Shown piece by piece: positions 27,089 to 36,851 of a stretch of DNA of 64,000 nucleotides (its first letter is position 1; each line of letters opens with the position of its first letter). A program made the translations under genes and the position numbers. Below the pieces are notes generated by a model, which did not search any database, was not told where the DNA came from, and saw nothing but the letters and a program-made list of their open reading frames with translations. The stretch is from Stutzerimonas xanthomarina. Lineage in GTDB: Bacteria; Pseudomonadota; Gammaproteobacteria; Pseudomonadales; Pseudomonadaceae. The stretch covers positions 248,001 through 312,000 of the forward strand of contig NZ_RHQM01000001.1 in the NCBI RefSeq assembly GCF_003935375.1, read 5' to 3'.

Positions 27089-27394
27089 TCAGGCGATCAC
27101 GAACAATTGTTCGAAATTCGATACCGACAGGATCTTGCGCACGTCGCCATTGCAGTTGAGCAGGCGGATGTCCGCCTCGTCGCCACCGGCGTGATCGCGC
27201 AACAGCAGCAGCATGCCCAGCGCCGAACTGTCCATGTAAGTGGTGCCTTGCAGATTGACCACATAACGCTGCGGATTCACGTCCTGACGTTGGTAAGCAT
27301 CACGGAAGGCCTGATGCGCATTGAAGTCGAAGCGTCCGCTGATGGATATGGTCAACTCCTGGCCATCCGTCGAAGGCTGCGAGGTAATGGTCAT
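27089..27394 (-). CDS. hsbA: Anti-anti-sigma factor HsbA (STAS domain)
   Basis: A 101-residue STAS protein. The regulatory Ser is S56 in TTYMDSSALGMLLLLRD, which matches the position reported for HsbA. Unphosphorylated HsbA binds the anti-sigma factor FlgM in P. aeruginosa, linking HptB signalling to FliA-dependent motility. The start at 27394 follows CAGGAGTGCCAC; the long upstream frame has no family similarity. It lies between fliJ and hsbR. Confidence 0.93.
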   Translation of the reverse strand: MTITSQPSTDGQELTISISGRFDFNAHQAFRDAYQRQDVNPQRYVVNLQGTTYMDSSALGMLLLLRDHAGGDEADIRLLNCNGDVRKILSVSNFEQLFVIA

Positions 27395-27603
27395 GTGGCA
27401 CTCCTGATCCGGTACGTCTTGAAAGCGGCTTGCGAGCAGCCGTCGCGATAAGCGAAATGAACAGCCGTGTACCGGCTGAAAGGCGGCCATCCGGTTCTGA
27501 GACTTATCCTCGGAAGAGCCAGATGGCAGCTGAAACGCGGTCAAGATTTATCATCCAAGCAGCGGTACGGCAAGCACGAATCCGGCCTGAGACCGTGGCT
27601 GGA

Positions 27604-28056
27604 TCACTGCTCACGCGTTCTCCCGGACAGCCGCTGGGCGTACTCGTCGAGCAACTTCTGCTCGCGCTTGTCCGCCGCGATCCGCGCCTCCTTCTGATAG
27701 CTTTCGACCAGCTTGCTCAGGCCTTCGACGCGCGCATGGCGCTGGTGCCACTGCTGGCGCAGCTTCTTCAGATTGTCGCGGTACCAGTTGACGCTGCGCT
27801 GCTGCTGCCCGATGGCCGACTCCAGCTGCGACAGGAAGCGCTGGTAATTCATCAGCCACTGCCCCGAGACGCCCTGACTGCCCTGCTGCATCCATTGCTG
27901 CTGGTAGTCGCTGAAGTACTGCTCCAGCTCACCGAGCTTGGCCTCGGCCTGATTCAGCTGAGTCTGGCCCTGGCCCAGCAACCGCGCGGCCTCCTGCTCG
28001 GCCTTTTCGGCCATCTCGATGACCGGCGCCAGGCGCGCCGCCCGACTGGCCGCCAT
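27604..28056 (-). CDS. fliJ: Flagellar export chaperone-escort protein FliJ
   Basis: A 150-residue, almost entirely coiled-coil protein, rich in Gln, Glu, Arg and Leu. FliJ sits in the centre of the FliI hexamer and links it to FlhA. The sequence shows the N-terminal RLAPVIEMAEKAEQEAARLL and the C-terminal basic heptads. It starts 3 bases after the fliI stop, so translation is coupled. Confidence 0.92.
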   Translation of the reverse strand: MAASRAARLAPVIEMAEKAEQEAARLLGQGQTQLNQAEAKLGELEQYFSDYQQQWMQQGSQGVSGQWLMNYQRFLSQLESAIGQQQRSVNWYRDNLKKLRQQWHQRHARVEGLSKLVESYQKEARIAADKREQKLLDEYAQRLSGRTREQ

Positions 28057-28059
28057 CGG

Positions 28060-29418
28060 TTAGCCGCCCTGCCGTGGATTGAACACCGCTGCGAGTTGCG
28101 CGGCGCTGCGCGTCAGGTCCTCGCTTTCATCGAGGCCCTGGCGCAGGTAGCTCACCATCTCGGCCTGGCGCGCGATGGCCATATCCGTTTCCGGATCGCC
28201 ACCTGGCACATAGGCGCCGACACTGATCAGGTCGCGGCTCTGCTGGTAGCGCGACCAGAGCTGCTTGAAACGCTGCGACGCGCGCACATGCTCGGCGCTC
28301 ACCACTTGCGGCATGACCCGGCTGATGGAGGCTTCTATGTCGATAGCCGGATAGTGGCCTTCTTCGGCCAAACGGCGCGACAGCACGATGTGGCCGTCGA
28401 GTACACCGCGAGCGGCATCGGCGATCGGATCCTGCTGGTCGTCACCTTCGGAGAGCACGGTGTAGAACGCCGTGATCGAGCCGCCGCCCTGCTCGGCATT
28501 ACCGGCGCGCTCGACCAGACTCGGCAGCTTGGCGAACACCGACGGCGGATAGCCCTTGGTCGCTGGCGGCTCGCCGATGGCCAGGGCGATCTCGCGCTGG
28601 GCCTGGGCATAGCGCGTCAGCGAATCCATCAGCAGCAACACGTTCTTGCCCTGATCGCGGAAGTACTCCGCAATACGCGTGCAGTACTGCGCGGCGCGTA
28701 GGCGCATCAGCGGCGCTTCGTCAGCCGGCGATGCCACCACCACGGAGCGCTTGATGCTTTCCTCGCCGAGGATGTTCTCGATGAATTCCTTGACCTCTCG
28801 CCCCCGCTCGCCGATCAGGCCGACGACGATGATGTCGGCCTCGGTGAAGCGGGTCATCATGCCCAGCAGCACCGACTTGCCGCCACCGGTGCCGGCAAAT
28901 AGGCCTAGGCGCTGACCGCGCCCGACGGTCAGCAAGCCATTGATACTGCGGATGCCGACATCCAGCGGCTCGCTGATGGGGTGGCGCTTGAGCGGGTTGA
29001 TAACGGGGCCGTCCATCGGCACCCAATCCTCCGCTCTCATGCCGCCCTTGCCGTCCAGTGCACGCCCTGCGCCATCCAGCACGCGGCCGAGCATGGACAT
29101 GCCCATGGGCAGCCGTCCGGTATTGACCAGCGGCACGACCCGCGCGCCCGGCGCGATGCCGGCAAGGCTGCCGACAGGCATCAGATACAGCTTGCCGCTG
29201 GAAAAGCCCATCACCTCGGCCTCGACCTCGGTGGGGTGATAACTGTCGTCGTTGATCACCAGGCAGCGACTGCCAACGGCTGCGCGCAGCCCTTCAGCCT
29301 CCAGCGTCAGACCGACCATGCGCAACAGGCGCCCTTCGAGCATGGGCTGGCTGGGCAGTTTGATCGCTTCGCCATAGGCTTCGAAACGCTTGGCGAAGCT
29401 GGTTCGCTCAAGGCGCAT
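28060..29418 (-). CDS. fliI: Flagellar type III export ATPase FliI
   Basis: A 452-residue F1-beta-like ATPase that energises export. Walker A is in [19 protein letters not shown], Walker B in [26 protein letters not shown], and the arginine-finger region in [25 protein letters not shown]. The ATG at 29418 overlaps the end of fliH by 11 bases. It is followed by fliJ. Confidence 0.97.
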   Translation of the reverse strand: MRLERTSFAKRFEAYGEAIKLPSQPMLEGRLLRMVGLTLEAEGLRAAVGSRCLVINDDSYHPTEVEAEVMGFSSGKLYLMPVGSLAGIAPGARVVPLVNTGRLPMGMSMLGRVLDGAGRALDGKGGMRAEDWVPMDGPVINPLKRHPISEPLDVGIRSINGLLTVGRGQRLGLFAGTGGGKSVLLGMMTRFTEADIIVVGLIGERGREVKEFIENILGEESIKRSVVVASPADEAPLMRLRAAQYCTRIAEYFRDQGKNVLLLMDSLTRYAQAQREIALAIGEPPATKGYPPSVFAKLPSLVERAGNAEQGGGSITAFYTVLSEGDDQQDPIADAARGVLDGHIVLSRRLAEEGHYPAIDIEASISRVMPQVVSAEHVRASQRFKQLWSRYQQSRDLISVGAYVPGGDPETDMAIARQAEMVSYLRQGLDESEDLTRSAAQLAAVFNPRQGG

Positions 29419-30184
29419 CGGGCATGTCCAGATCGATGGTCAGATCGGCGGCAGGGGGACGGGTGGCATTCTCGCGCTGCTGTTCGAACAGTTGCTTGAT
29501 GGCCTGGGTGAGACGCGTCTCGATGCTCGCATCGATGCGACTGTGCTCGGTTTCGATATGACAGCCACCAGGCAGCAGGCTGCTGTCCTCGAGAATTCGC
29601 CAGCTTTCCTCGTGCCGCTCGCGCAGCGCCTTGATCAGCTCGAAGTCCTGCGGATTGACGTGGATTCGCACATTGCTGGCGCCCATTGGCAGCAACTTCA
29701 GCGCCTCACGCAGCACCTGACGGATCTGGCTGGAATCGATCAGCAGATCACGCTGGATCACTTCGCGCGCCATGTGGCTGACCAGGGTCGCCATGGCGTG
29801 CTCGATATTGCGATCCTGATCGGCAATCGGCTCGAGCAACTGCCCCATCAGCTGCTCAAGGTTTTCCAGCCGCGGCGCCAACGCGGCCTCGGCCTCCTGC
29901 CGCGCCTTGAGCTGGCCGGCATGGAAACCATCTTTCTCGCCGGTGGCGAAACCTTCGTTGTATGCCTGCTGGCGGATCGCTTCGAGTTCGTCGAGCGTCA
30001 GCGGTTTGACTTCCTCGACCGGGACGTCCTCGCTTCGCGCCAGCTCTTCGGCGGGCTCTTCCACGACCCCTGCTGCCGGCAGCTCGTCTTCTTCGCCCTG
30101 CGGGTCGAAGCTGGGCAGCGACCAGCGATCGAACAGGCTGACGTCTTTCGCGCGTATGACGTCGCTGGGGTTGTCCTTGGCCAT
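29408..30184 (-). CDS. fliH: Flagellar assembly protein FliH
   Basis: A 258-residue regulator of the FliI ATPase. It has an acidic N-terminal region, a coiled coil with GxxxA-like spacing ([28 protein letters not shown], about 90-120) and a C-terminal FliH/V-ATPase E domain (about 150-250, [20 protein letters not shown]). It lies between fliG and fliI and overlaps fliI. Confidence 0.94.
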   Translation of the reverse strand: MAKDNPSDVIRAKDVSLFDRWSLPSFDPQGEEDELPAAGVVEEPAEELARSEDVPVEEVKPLTLDELEAIRQQAYNEGFATGEKDGFHAGQLKARQEAEAALAPRLENLEQLMGQLLEPIADQDRNIEHAMATLVSHMAREVIQRDLLIDSSQIRQVLREALKLLPMGASNVRIHVNPQDFELIKALRERHEESWRILEDSSLLPGGCHIETEHSRIDASIETRLTQAIKQLFEQQRENATRPPAADLTIDLDMPDAP

Positions 30185-30203
30185 GGGTGGAATTCGTACC
30201 TGG

Positions 30204-31220
30204 TTAGATCATCTCTTCGCCGCCCTTGGAACCCAGGACGATTTCACCGGCCTCGGCCATGCGGCGAGCAATGGTAAGGATTTCCTTCTGCGCATTCTCG
30301 ACATCGCTGACGCGCACCGGGCCCTTCGCCTCCAGGTCGTCACGCAGCAGCTCGCCGGCGCGCTTGGACATGTTCTTGAAGACCTTTTCCTTGATGCCGT
30401 CGTCGGCGCCCTTGAGCGCCATCACCAGCACGTCGGAGGATACCTCACGCAGCAGCACCTGAATGCCGCGGTCGTCGACTTCGGCGAGGTTGTCGAAGAC
30501 GAACATCAGGTCTTCGATCTGGCTCGACAGGTCCTCGTCCACATCGCGGATGGCATCCATCAGCTGGCCTTCGATGGAGCTGTCCAGGTAGTTCATGATG
30601 TCCGCCGCGCGCTTCACGCCGCCCAGACTGGCGCGGCTGGTGTTGGTGCTGCCGGAGAACTGCTTTTCCAGGATCAGGTTCAGTTCTTTCAGCGCAGCCG
30701 GCTGCACGGTATTGAGCGAGGACACGCGCAGGACGATGTCCAGGCGCACCTTGTGGTCGAAATGCGAGAGCACCTCGCCAGCCTGGTCCGGGTCGAGATA
30801 GGCCACCACGATGGCCTGGATCTGCGGGTGCTCGTAGCGGATCACATCCGCCACCGCACGCGGCTCCATCCATTTCAGGCTGTCCAGACCGCTGGTGTTG
30901 CCGCCCAGCAGGATGCGGTCGATCAGGCCGCCGGCCTTGTCCTCGCCGAGCGCCTGGGTAAGCATCTTGCGGATGTAACCGTCGGAGCCGACGCCGAGGC
31001 TGGTCTGGTCGCCGACGATCTCGACGAACTCGCTCATTACCTGTTCGATCTGTGCCTTCTGCACGTTGCGCATCTGCGCCATGGCAGTACCGACGCGCTG
31101 CACCTCTTTCGGACCGAGGTGACGCAGGACCTGCGCAGCGTCGGTTTCACCCAGCGAGAGCAACAGGATGGCGGCCTTGTCGACCTTGTTGAGCTTGGCT
31201 TGAACTCGATTGTCATTCAT
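30204..31220 (-). CDS. fliG: Flagellar motor switch protein FliG
   Basis: A 338-residue C-ring protein. It has the N-terminal FliF-binding domain, the middle EHPQ motif (IRYEHPQIQAIVVAYLD) and the C-terminal torque helix with conserved charges (DLMFVFDNLAEVDDRGIQVLLREV). It transmits stator force to the rotor. The ATG overlaps the fliF stop by 8 bases. Confidence 0.97.
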   Translation of the reverse strand: MNDNRVQAKLNKVDKAAILLLSLGETDAAQVLRHLGPKEVQRVGTAMAQMRNVQKAQIEQVMSEFVEIVGDQTSLGVGSDGYIRKMLTQALGEDKAGGLIDRILLGGNTSGLDSLKWMEPRAVADVIRYEHPQIQAIVVAYLDPDQAGEVLSHFDHKVRLDIVLRVSSLNTVQPAALKELNLILEKQFSGSTNTSRASLGGVKRAADIMNYLDSSIEGQLMDAIRDVDEDLSSQIEDLMFVFDNLAEVDDRGIQVLLREVSSDVLVMALKGADDGIKEKVFKNMSKRAGELLRDDLEAKGPVRVSDVENAQKEILTIARRMAEAGEIVLGSKGGEEMI

Positions 31221-32994
31221 CGGCGTTGATCCACTCTTTCACCACCTGGGCTACCCGTCCCGGGTCATCGGCCACAAGGTTCTTGATCGCGTTCAGCTGG
31301 GCTTCATATCCCTCGCTGGGGCTCGGCAGCAGAATGTTCTGCGGGCCGCTCAGACTGACCCGGTCGCTGGCCAGGCCGGAATCCAGTCCATCATCGTCAC
31401 CCAGTTCGCCCGGACCGCTGGCAACCTGCAGCTCCTTGCCGCTGGACGGATTGGTGAGGCTCTTGAGCACCGGACGCAGCACACCGAACACCAGCACCAG
31501 GATGAACAGCACGCCGAGGACCTGCTTGACCACATCCCAGAACCACGGTTGCGAGTAGAACGGTATCTCTTCGAAGGTCTCACCGGCGCTGTCGGCGACG
31601 AACGCGGTGTTGATCACGCTGACGCTGTCGCCGCGGCTGGCATCGAAACCCACCGCGTCTTGCACCAGGCGAGTGAAGCGCGCCAGTTCATCGGCGTTCC
31701 ATGGCACGCGAACCATCTCGCCGGCCGCATTGAGCGTCATCTGATCGTCGACCACTACTGCCACCGAGAGCCGGCGCAGGCGACCCTGCTGCTGCTTGGT
31801 ATAGCTGATCGAGCGATCGAGTTCGTAGTTGCGCGTAGCCTGCTCACGCTTGTCGGCCGGATAAGGCGCGAGCATCGGCTGACCGGTCACGGGATCCATG
31901 ACCTGCTGACCATTGGCATCGAGCAGAGGCTGACCAGGAGCCACGGCCCCCGCGGCGGCTGCGGCCTGATTGGCCTGCTCGGGCGCGGTCGCCGGGCCAG
32001 GAGGCTGATTGCTCAGGGCGCCCGGCACGCCTTGCGGCGGCAGGCTGCTCTGGCGCTGCTCATTGACGCTCTGTTCGCTGCGCAACGCCGGCTGATCGGG
32101 GTTGAAGGTTTCCGAGGTGGATTCGACGGCGCTGAAATCCACGTCCGCGGAGACTTCGGCCTTGTAGCGGCCGCTGCCCAGCACTGGCTGCAGAATATTG
32201 TGTACGCGCTGGGTGTAGAGGCCTTCCATGCGGCGGCTGTAGTCGAACTGCTTGCCGGCCATGCTCAGCTCGGTCAGTTCCTGCTGATCGGACAGCAGGT
32301 TGCCCTTCTGATCCACCACGGTGATCTGCGATTTGCCCAGTTCCGGCACGCTGGTGGCGACGAGGTTAATGATCGCCATCACCTGGCTCGGCTCCAGCGC
32401 GCGGCCCGGGTAAAGCTCCACCAGTACCGAGGCACTGGGCTTGCGCTCGTCGCGAACGAACACCGAGCTCTTCGGGATCGCCAGGTGCACACGGGCGCCC
32501 TTGACGTTGTTCAGGCTGGAAATGGTGCGACCCAGTTCGCCCTCGAGGCCACGGCGATAACGGGTCGCCTCCATGAACTGGCTGGTACCCAGCCCCTGTT
32601 CCTTGTCGAGGATTTCGAAACCGATGTTGCTGTCGGCCGGCGCGATACCCGCACCGGCGAGCTTGAGACGTGCGCGAGCAAGATCATCCGCCTTGACCAG
32701 CAGGGCGCCGGAGTTCGGTTCGACGGTATAGGCGATATCCGCAGCGGCGAGGGTTTCCATCACCTGATTGGCATCCATCCCCGCCAGGCTGCCGAGCAGC
32801 GGACGATAATCGGGCTGCTGCGACCAGAGCACCACGGCAAAACCGATCGCCACGCTGGCCGCCAGCCCGACCAACAGGCCGACCTGCCGCAGCATGGACA
32901 TATCCGAAAGGTTTTCCAGAAAGGACAAGCCCAGCAGGGGCTTCTTGACACCCTCGGGAGTAGCCGGCACCGGAACGTTCACCGCTTCAGCCAT
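31213..32994 (-). CDS. fliF: Flagellar MS-ring protein FliF
   Basis: A 593-residue ring protein. Two membrane helices flank a large periplasmic region: about residues 38-58 (GLLVGLAASVAIGFAVVLWS) and about 470-492 (WDVVKQVLGVLFILVLVFGVL). Ring-building motifs such as SQFMEATRYRRGLEGELGRTIS and VHLAIPKSSVFVRDERKPSASVLVEL are visible. The C-terminus binds FliG. It follows fliE after 13 bases. Confidence 0.97.
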   Translation of the reverse strand: MAEAVNVPVPATPEGVKKPLLGLSFLENLSDMSMLRQVGLLVGLAASVAIGFAVVLWSQQPDYRPLLGSLAGMDANQVMETLAAADIAYTVEPNSGALLVKADDLARARLKLAGAGIAPADSNIGFEILDKEQGLGTSQFMEATRYRRGLEGELGRTISSLNNVKGARVHLAIPKSSVFVRDERKPSASVLVELYPGRALEPSQVMAIINLVATSVPELGKSQITVVDQKGNLLSDQQELTELSMAGKQFDYSRRMEGLYTQRVHNILQPVLGSGRYKAEVSADVDFSAVESTSETFNPDQPALRSEQSVNEQRQSSLPPQGVPGALSNQPPGPATAPEQANQAAAAAGAVAPGQPLLDANGQQVMDPVTGQPMLAPYPADKREQATRNYELDRSISYTKQQQGRLRRLSVAVVVDDQMTLNAAGEMVRVPWNADELARFTRLVQDAVGFDASRGDSVSVINTAFVADSAGETFEEIPFYSQPWFWDVVKQVLGVLFILVLVFGVLRPVLKSLTNPSSGKELQVASGPGELGDDDGLDSGLASDRVSLSGPQNILLPSPSEGYEAQLNAIKNLVADDPGRVAQVVKEWINADE

Positions 32995-33007
32995 GATTCA
33001 ATCCGCC

Positions 33008-33337
33008 TCACACCGGCATCTGCATGATGTCTTGATAAGCCTGAACCAGTTTGTTGCGCACCTGGGTCATGGCTTGAAAGGAAACGCTGGCCTTCTGGGA
33101 GGCGATCATCACTTCGGTCAGGTCGACACCGCCCTGCCCCATCTCGAAGGCAGATGACAGCTGGCTCGAAACCTGCTGGGTTTCGTGCACTTTATTCACC
33201 GCCTGGCCAAGCATGTCGGAGAAGCTCGGAGCGCCGACCTCCTGGGTTTTGACCTCCGGCTTGGCGCGCGCCATTGCATCGGTCTGCATGGCCCGCATTT
33301 CCAGCATCAAGCGATTGAATTGAACACCCTGACTCAT
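33008..33337 (-). CDS. fliE: Flagellar hook-basal body adaptor FliE
   Basis: A 109-residue adaptor between the MS ring and the proximal rod. It has the FliE signature [67 protein letters not shown] in its C-terminal half (shown here as a family pattern, residues 38-105). An ATG behind GGAGG starts the gene. It leads the fliEFGHIJ operon under a sigma-54 site. No fleSR genes lie upstream here; the neighbour is divergent benE. Confidence 0.95.
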   Translation of the reverse strand: MSQGVQFNRLMLEMRAMQTDAMARAKPEVKTQEVGAPSFSDMLGQAVNKVHETQQVSSQLSSAFEMGQGGVDLTEVMIASQKASVSFQAMTQVRNKLVQAYQDIMQMPV

Positions 33338-33394
33338 CTAATCCTCCAACAGCCGCGGTTTTTTTGACGCATCGCGGCAGGCAAAGACTAGATA

Positions 33395-33409
33395 GCAACA
33401 AGGGTGCCA
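33395..33409 (-). promoter_or_regulatory. Sigma-54 promoter for the fliEFGHIJ operon
   Basis: The minus strand reads TGGCAC-CCTTG-TTGC followed by T, an exact RpoN -24/-12 match, about 58 bases upstream of the fliE ATG. FleR or FleQ would be the expected activator in Pseudomonas. Confidence 0.87.
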
Positions 33410-33583
33410 GATCGAATACCAGCGGCCAGGCGCGGCGATGACCTGCACTTACGCCCGTCGCAACTGTTACGTCCAATACGCGGGCGGCTGTACCGCGACG
33501 CTACCCGACCACGGCCAATAGGCTTGTACGATAGGCTCGCCGCAGCCGCGCGACGTCATACCTTGCATAAGTAGAAATCAGCA

Positions 33584-34771
33584 ATGAACCCGATCAGCCG
33601 TACCGCCTTGCGCCCCCTTAGCGACAGCTCGCCTTCGACCGTCGTGGCCGGCTTCATCGCCATGCTCACCGGCTATACCAGCTCGCTGGTGCTGATGTTC
33701 CAGGCCGGCCAGGCTGCCGGCCTGAGCACAGCGCAGATCTCTTCGTGGATCTGGGCACTGTCGATCGGCATGGCGATCTGCAGCATCAGCCTGTCGCTGC
33801 GCTATCGCACGCCGGTGGTGGTTGCCTGGTCGACGCCCGGCGCGGCCCTGTTGATCACCAGTCTGCCCGGCGTGCCGTACGCCGAAGCCATCGGCGCCTT
33901 CATCTTCGCCTCGGCGCTGATCGCCCTGTGCGGCCTGACTGGAAGCTTCGATCGGCTGATGCGGCGAGTACCGGCATCGCTGGCTGCCGCGCTGCTGGCG
34001 GGCGTGCTGTTCAATATCGGAAGCGAGATTTTCCGTGCCGTCGAGGTTCAGCCGGTGCTGGTGCTCGGCATGTTCTTCAGCTACCTGCTGGCCAAGCGAA
34101 TGCAGCCCCGCTACGCCGTGCTCGCTGCGCTGCTGGTCGGCTGCCTGATCGCCGGTATTTCCGGCCTGCTGGACTTCCAGCGCTTCAGCCTGCAGGTCGC
34201 GGTGCCGGTGTGGACTACACCGGCGTTTTCCCTCGCGGCGATCTTCAGTATCGGCATCCCGCTGTTCGTCATCGCCATGGCTTCGCAGAACATGCCAGGC
34301 CTGGCCGTGCTGCGTGCCGAGGGATATCAGGTGCCGGCTTCGCCACTGATCTCGATCACTGGCATCGCTTCGGTACTGCTGGCGCCGTTCGGCTCCCACG
34401 GCATTCACCTGGCGGCGATCACCATGGCCATCTGCGCAGGCCCAGAAGCTCATCCCGACCCGCAAAAACGCTATACCGCTGCTGCCTGGTGCGGTGTGTT
34501 CTACGGCATTGCCGGCATCTTCGGCGCAACCCTGGCCGCGCTGTTCGCCGCCTTCCCCGCGGCACTGGTGTTGTCCGTCGCCGCGCTGGCATTGCTCGGC
34601 TCGATCGGCTCGGGGCTGACCCAGGCGATGCAACAGCCCGACGAGCGAGAGGCAGCGCTGATTACCTTCATGGTCACCGCGTCGGGGCTGACGCTGTTCG
34701 GCATCGGCGCGGCGCTGTGGGGATTGATCGCAGGTGTAATCACCTTGCTGATTCTGCGCCGCCGTAACTGA
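33584..34771 (+). CDS. BenE-family benzoate/proton symporter-like permease
   Basis: A 395-residue inner-membrane protein with roughly 11-12 hydrophobic helices. The BenE pattern is visible in PVVVAWSTPGAALLITSLPGVPYAEAIGAFIFASALI and in IAMASQNMPGLAVLRAEGY. Family members import benzoate or related aromatic acids with protons, but there are no ben catabolic genes next to it, so the substrate is not settled. It diverges from fliE across about 246 bases that otherwise hold only the fliE promoter. Confidence 0.87.
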   Translation: MNPISRTALRPLSDSSPSTVVAGFIAMLTGYTSSLVLMFQAGQAAGLSTAQISSWIWALSIGMAICSISLSLRYRTPVVVAWSTPGAALLITSLPGVPYAEAIGAFIFASALIALCGLTGSFDRLMRRVPASLAAALLAGVLFNIGSEIFRAVEVQPVLVLGMFFSYLLAKRMQPRYAVLAALLVGCLIAGISGLLDFQRFSLQVAVPVWTTPAFSLAAIFSIGIPLFVIAMASQNMPGLAVLRAEGYQVPASPLISITGIASVLLAPFGSHGIHLAAITMAICAGPEAHPDPQKRYTAAAWCGVFYGIAGIFGATLAALFAAFPAALVLSVAALALLGSIGSGLTQAMQQPDEREAALITFMVTASGLTLFGIGAALWGLIAGVITLLILRRRN

Positions 34772-34816
34772 GCGGCGCTGAAAGGGGTGCCCGGCTAGGT
34801 AGCGCCGGGCGCGCCG

Positions 34817-35578
34817 TCAGATCGCCGTCGCCCCGCCATCTACCGCCAGCGCATGACCGGTAGTGAAGGCGGCGCTGTCGCTGCACAGGTACAGCACCGC
34901 GGCGGCAATCTCTTCGACCTTGCCGATGCGCCCGACTGGGTGCATGGCCGCAGCGAACTCCGCCTTGCGCGGGTCGGCCTCGTAGGCACGGCGGAACATG
35001 TCGGTGTCGATCACCGCCGGGCACACCGCATTCACGCGAATCTGCTTCTTGGCGTACTCGATCGCTGCCGACTTGGTCAGGCCGATCACCGCATGCTTGG
35101 ATGCCGCGTAGATGCTCATCTTCGGCGCAGCACCGAGACCCGCAACGGACGCGGTGTTGACGATGGCGCCACCACCCTGCGCCAGCATGACCGGCAGCTG
35201 GTGCTTCATGCACAGCCAGACGCCCTTGACGTTGACGCCCATGATCGCGTCGAACTCCGCCTCGCTGCCTTCGGCCAGGCGTCCCTGCTCGATCTCGATG
35301 CCGGCATTGTTGAAGGCGTAGTCGAGCCGCCCGTACTGCGCCAGCGTCTGCTCAATGAGCGCCTTGACCTCCGCATCGCGCGTGACGTCGCAGCGCACGG
35401 CGATCGCCTGGCCGCCAGCAGCACGAATGCTTTCTGCGCCATCGCGGATGCCCGCTTCGTCGATGTCGGCCAGCACCACCTTGAGGCCCTGCTCGGCGAA
35501 CGCCTGCGCGGTGGCGCGACCGATTCCTGCTGCTGCGCCGGTAACCAGGGCAACCTGCCCGGAGAATGTCATGCTCAT
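34817..35578 (-). CDS. Short-chain dehydrogenase/reductase
   Basis: A 253-residue classical SDR. The cofactor motif is VTGAAAGIGRATAQAFAEQG near residue 11, followed by NNAGIE, and the active site Ser-Tyr-Lys is seen in VNTASVAG and IYAASKHAVIGLTK. An acidic residue after the second beta strand (LADIDEAG) suggests NAD preference. The start at 35578 follows GGGAAGAACAATC. The substrate is unknown. It diverges from the MDR reductase at 35796. Confidence 0.9.
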   Translation of the reverse strand: MSMTFSGQVALVTGAAAGIGRATAQAFAEQGLKVVLADIDEAGIRDGAESIRAAGGQAIAVRCDVTRDAEVKALIEQTLAQYGRLDYAFNNAGIEIEQGRLAEGSEAEFDAIMGVNVKGVWLCMKHQLPVMLAQGGGAIVNTASVAGLGAAPKMSIYAASKHAVIGLTKSAAIEYAKKQIRVNAVCPAVIDTDMFRRAYEADPRKAEFAAAMHPVGRIGKVEEIAAAVLYLCSDSAAFTTGHALAVDGGATAI

Positions 35579-35795
35579 GATTGTTCTTCCCGAAGAATTC
35601 GACTCACCTTGCGCCCGCAAAATGACCGCACAAGGCTTCCCGGTCGAACTTATACCGCTATGCGCTCGCGCATTTAACTGCCGGCACGGTCATATCACCG
35701 AACTGGATGCCCGTTCATTCCAGCCTGCTGACGTAGCTTGCGGCGCGGCGCTGGCCGGGCTAAACCAAACCTTTCGCAAACACGAGGCTTATTCC

Positions 35796-36800
35796 ATGAC
35801 CCTGCTCAACCAGCAATTCCTGCTAGCCCAGCGGCCGATCGGTGCGCCGACCCGGGAGACCTTCGACTACGTCGAGAAGCCGGTGAGCGAGCCTGGCCCC
35901 AATCAGATTCTGGTCAAGGTCGAATACCTGTCCATCGACCCGGCCATGCGCGGCTGGATGAACGATGCCAAGTCCTACATTCCGCCGGTGGGCATCGGCG
36001 AAGTAATGCGCGCTCTCGGTGTCGGCAAGGTGATCGCCTCGCAGCATCCTGACTACAAGGAAGGCGACTATGTAAACGGTGCGCTGGGCGTGCAGGCGTA
36101 CTACGTCGGCGAGCCGAAGGGTTTCTACAAGGTCGACCCGCAACAGGCTCCGCTGCCGCGTTACCTGTCCGCGCTGGGCATGACCGGCATGACCGCCTAC
36201 TTCGCGCTGCTTGCGGTTGGCCAGCCCAAGGCCGGCGAGACCGTGGTGATCTCCGGCGCCGCCGGTGCGGTCGGCAGCGTTGCCGGGCAGATCGCCAAGA
36301 TCAAGGGGTGTCTCGTGGTGGGTATCGCCGGCGGCGCGGACAAGTGCCGCTTCCTGACCGAGAAACTCGGTTTCGACGGCGCCATCGATTACAAGAATGA
36401 AGACTTGGCAGCGGGCTTGAAGCGTGAATGCCCGAAAGGCGTGGACGTGTTCTTCGACAACGTCGGCGGCGACATCCTGGATACGGTGCTGCAGCGCATC
36501 AGCGTCGGCGCTCGCGTGGTGATCTGCGGGGCCATCAGCCAGTACAACAACAAGGAAGCGGTGAAGGGCCCGTCCAACTACCTGTCGCTGCTGGTCAATC
36601 GCGCGCGCATGGAAGGTATGGTGGTGGCCGACTATGTCACGCGCTATCCCGAGGCGATGCGCGACATGGCCGAATGGCTCGCGAGCGGCGAGCTCAAGAG
36701 CAAGGAAGACATCATCGAGGGACTGCAGACCTTTCCGGACACGCTGATGAAGCTGTTCACCGGCGGCAACTTCGGCAAGCTGGTGCTCAAGGTCAGCTGA
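35796..36800 (+). CDS. NADP-dependent MDR-family oxidoreductase (CurA/prostaglandin reductase type)
   Basis: A 334-residue zinc-free medium-chain reductase. It has the N-terminal family start NQQFLLAQRPIGAPTRETF, YLSIDPAMRGWMND, a Rossmann motif VVISGAAGAVGSVAGQIAKIKGC and FFDNVGGDILDTVL. Such enzymes reduce the double bond of alpha,beta-unsaturated ketones with NADPH. ATG at 35796 behind GAGG. A terminator follows its stop and is shared with convergent pyrF. Confidence 0.93.
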   Translation: MTLLNQQFLLAQRPIGAPTRETFDYVEKPVSEPGPNQILVKVEYLSIDPAMRGWMNDAKSYIPPVGIGEVMRALGVGKVIASQHPDYKEGDYVNGALGVQAYYVGEPKGFYKVDPQQAPLPRYLSALGMTGMTAYFALLAVGQPKAGETVVISGAAGAVGSVAGQIAKIKGCLVVGIAGGADKCRFLTEKLGFDGAIDYKNEDLAAGLKRECPKGVDVFFDNVGGDILDTVLQRISVGARVVICGAISQYNNKEAVKGPSNYLSLLVNRARMEGMVVADYVTRYPEAMRDMAEWLASGELKSKEDIIEGLQTFPDTLMKLFTGGNFGKLVLKVS

Positions 36801-36816
36801 GCAACTGCCCGCTGCG

Positions 36817-36849
36817 AAAAAGGCTGAGCCGTGAGGCCCAGCCTTTTTT
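36817..36849. terminator. Bidirectional intrinsic terminator between the MDR reductase and pyrF
   Basis: AAAAAGGCTG and CAGCCTTTTTT flank a short loop, giving a strong stem with U-runs in both reading directions. It lies between the two converging stops. Confidence 0.88.
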
Positions 36850-36851
36850 CG

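Noticed and set aside
31210..33027. Plus-strand open frame of 605 codons opposite fliF
   Set aside because: Antisense shadow, rich in His, Arg and Gln as expected from codon mirroring; fliF on the minus strand is clear.
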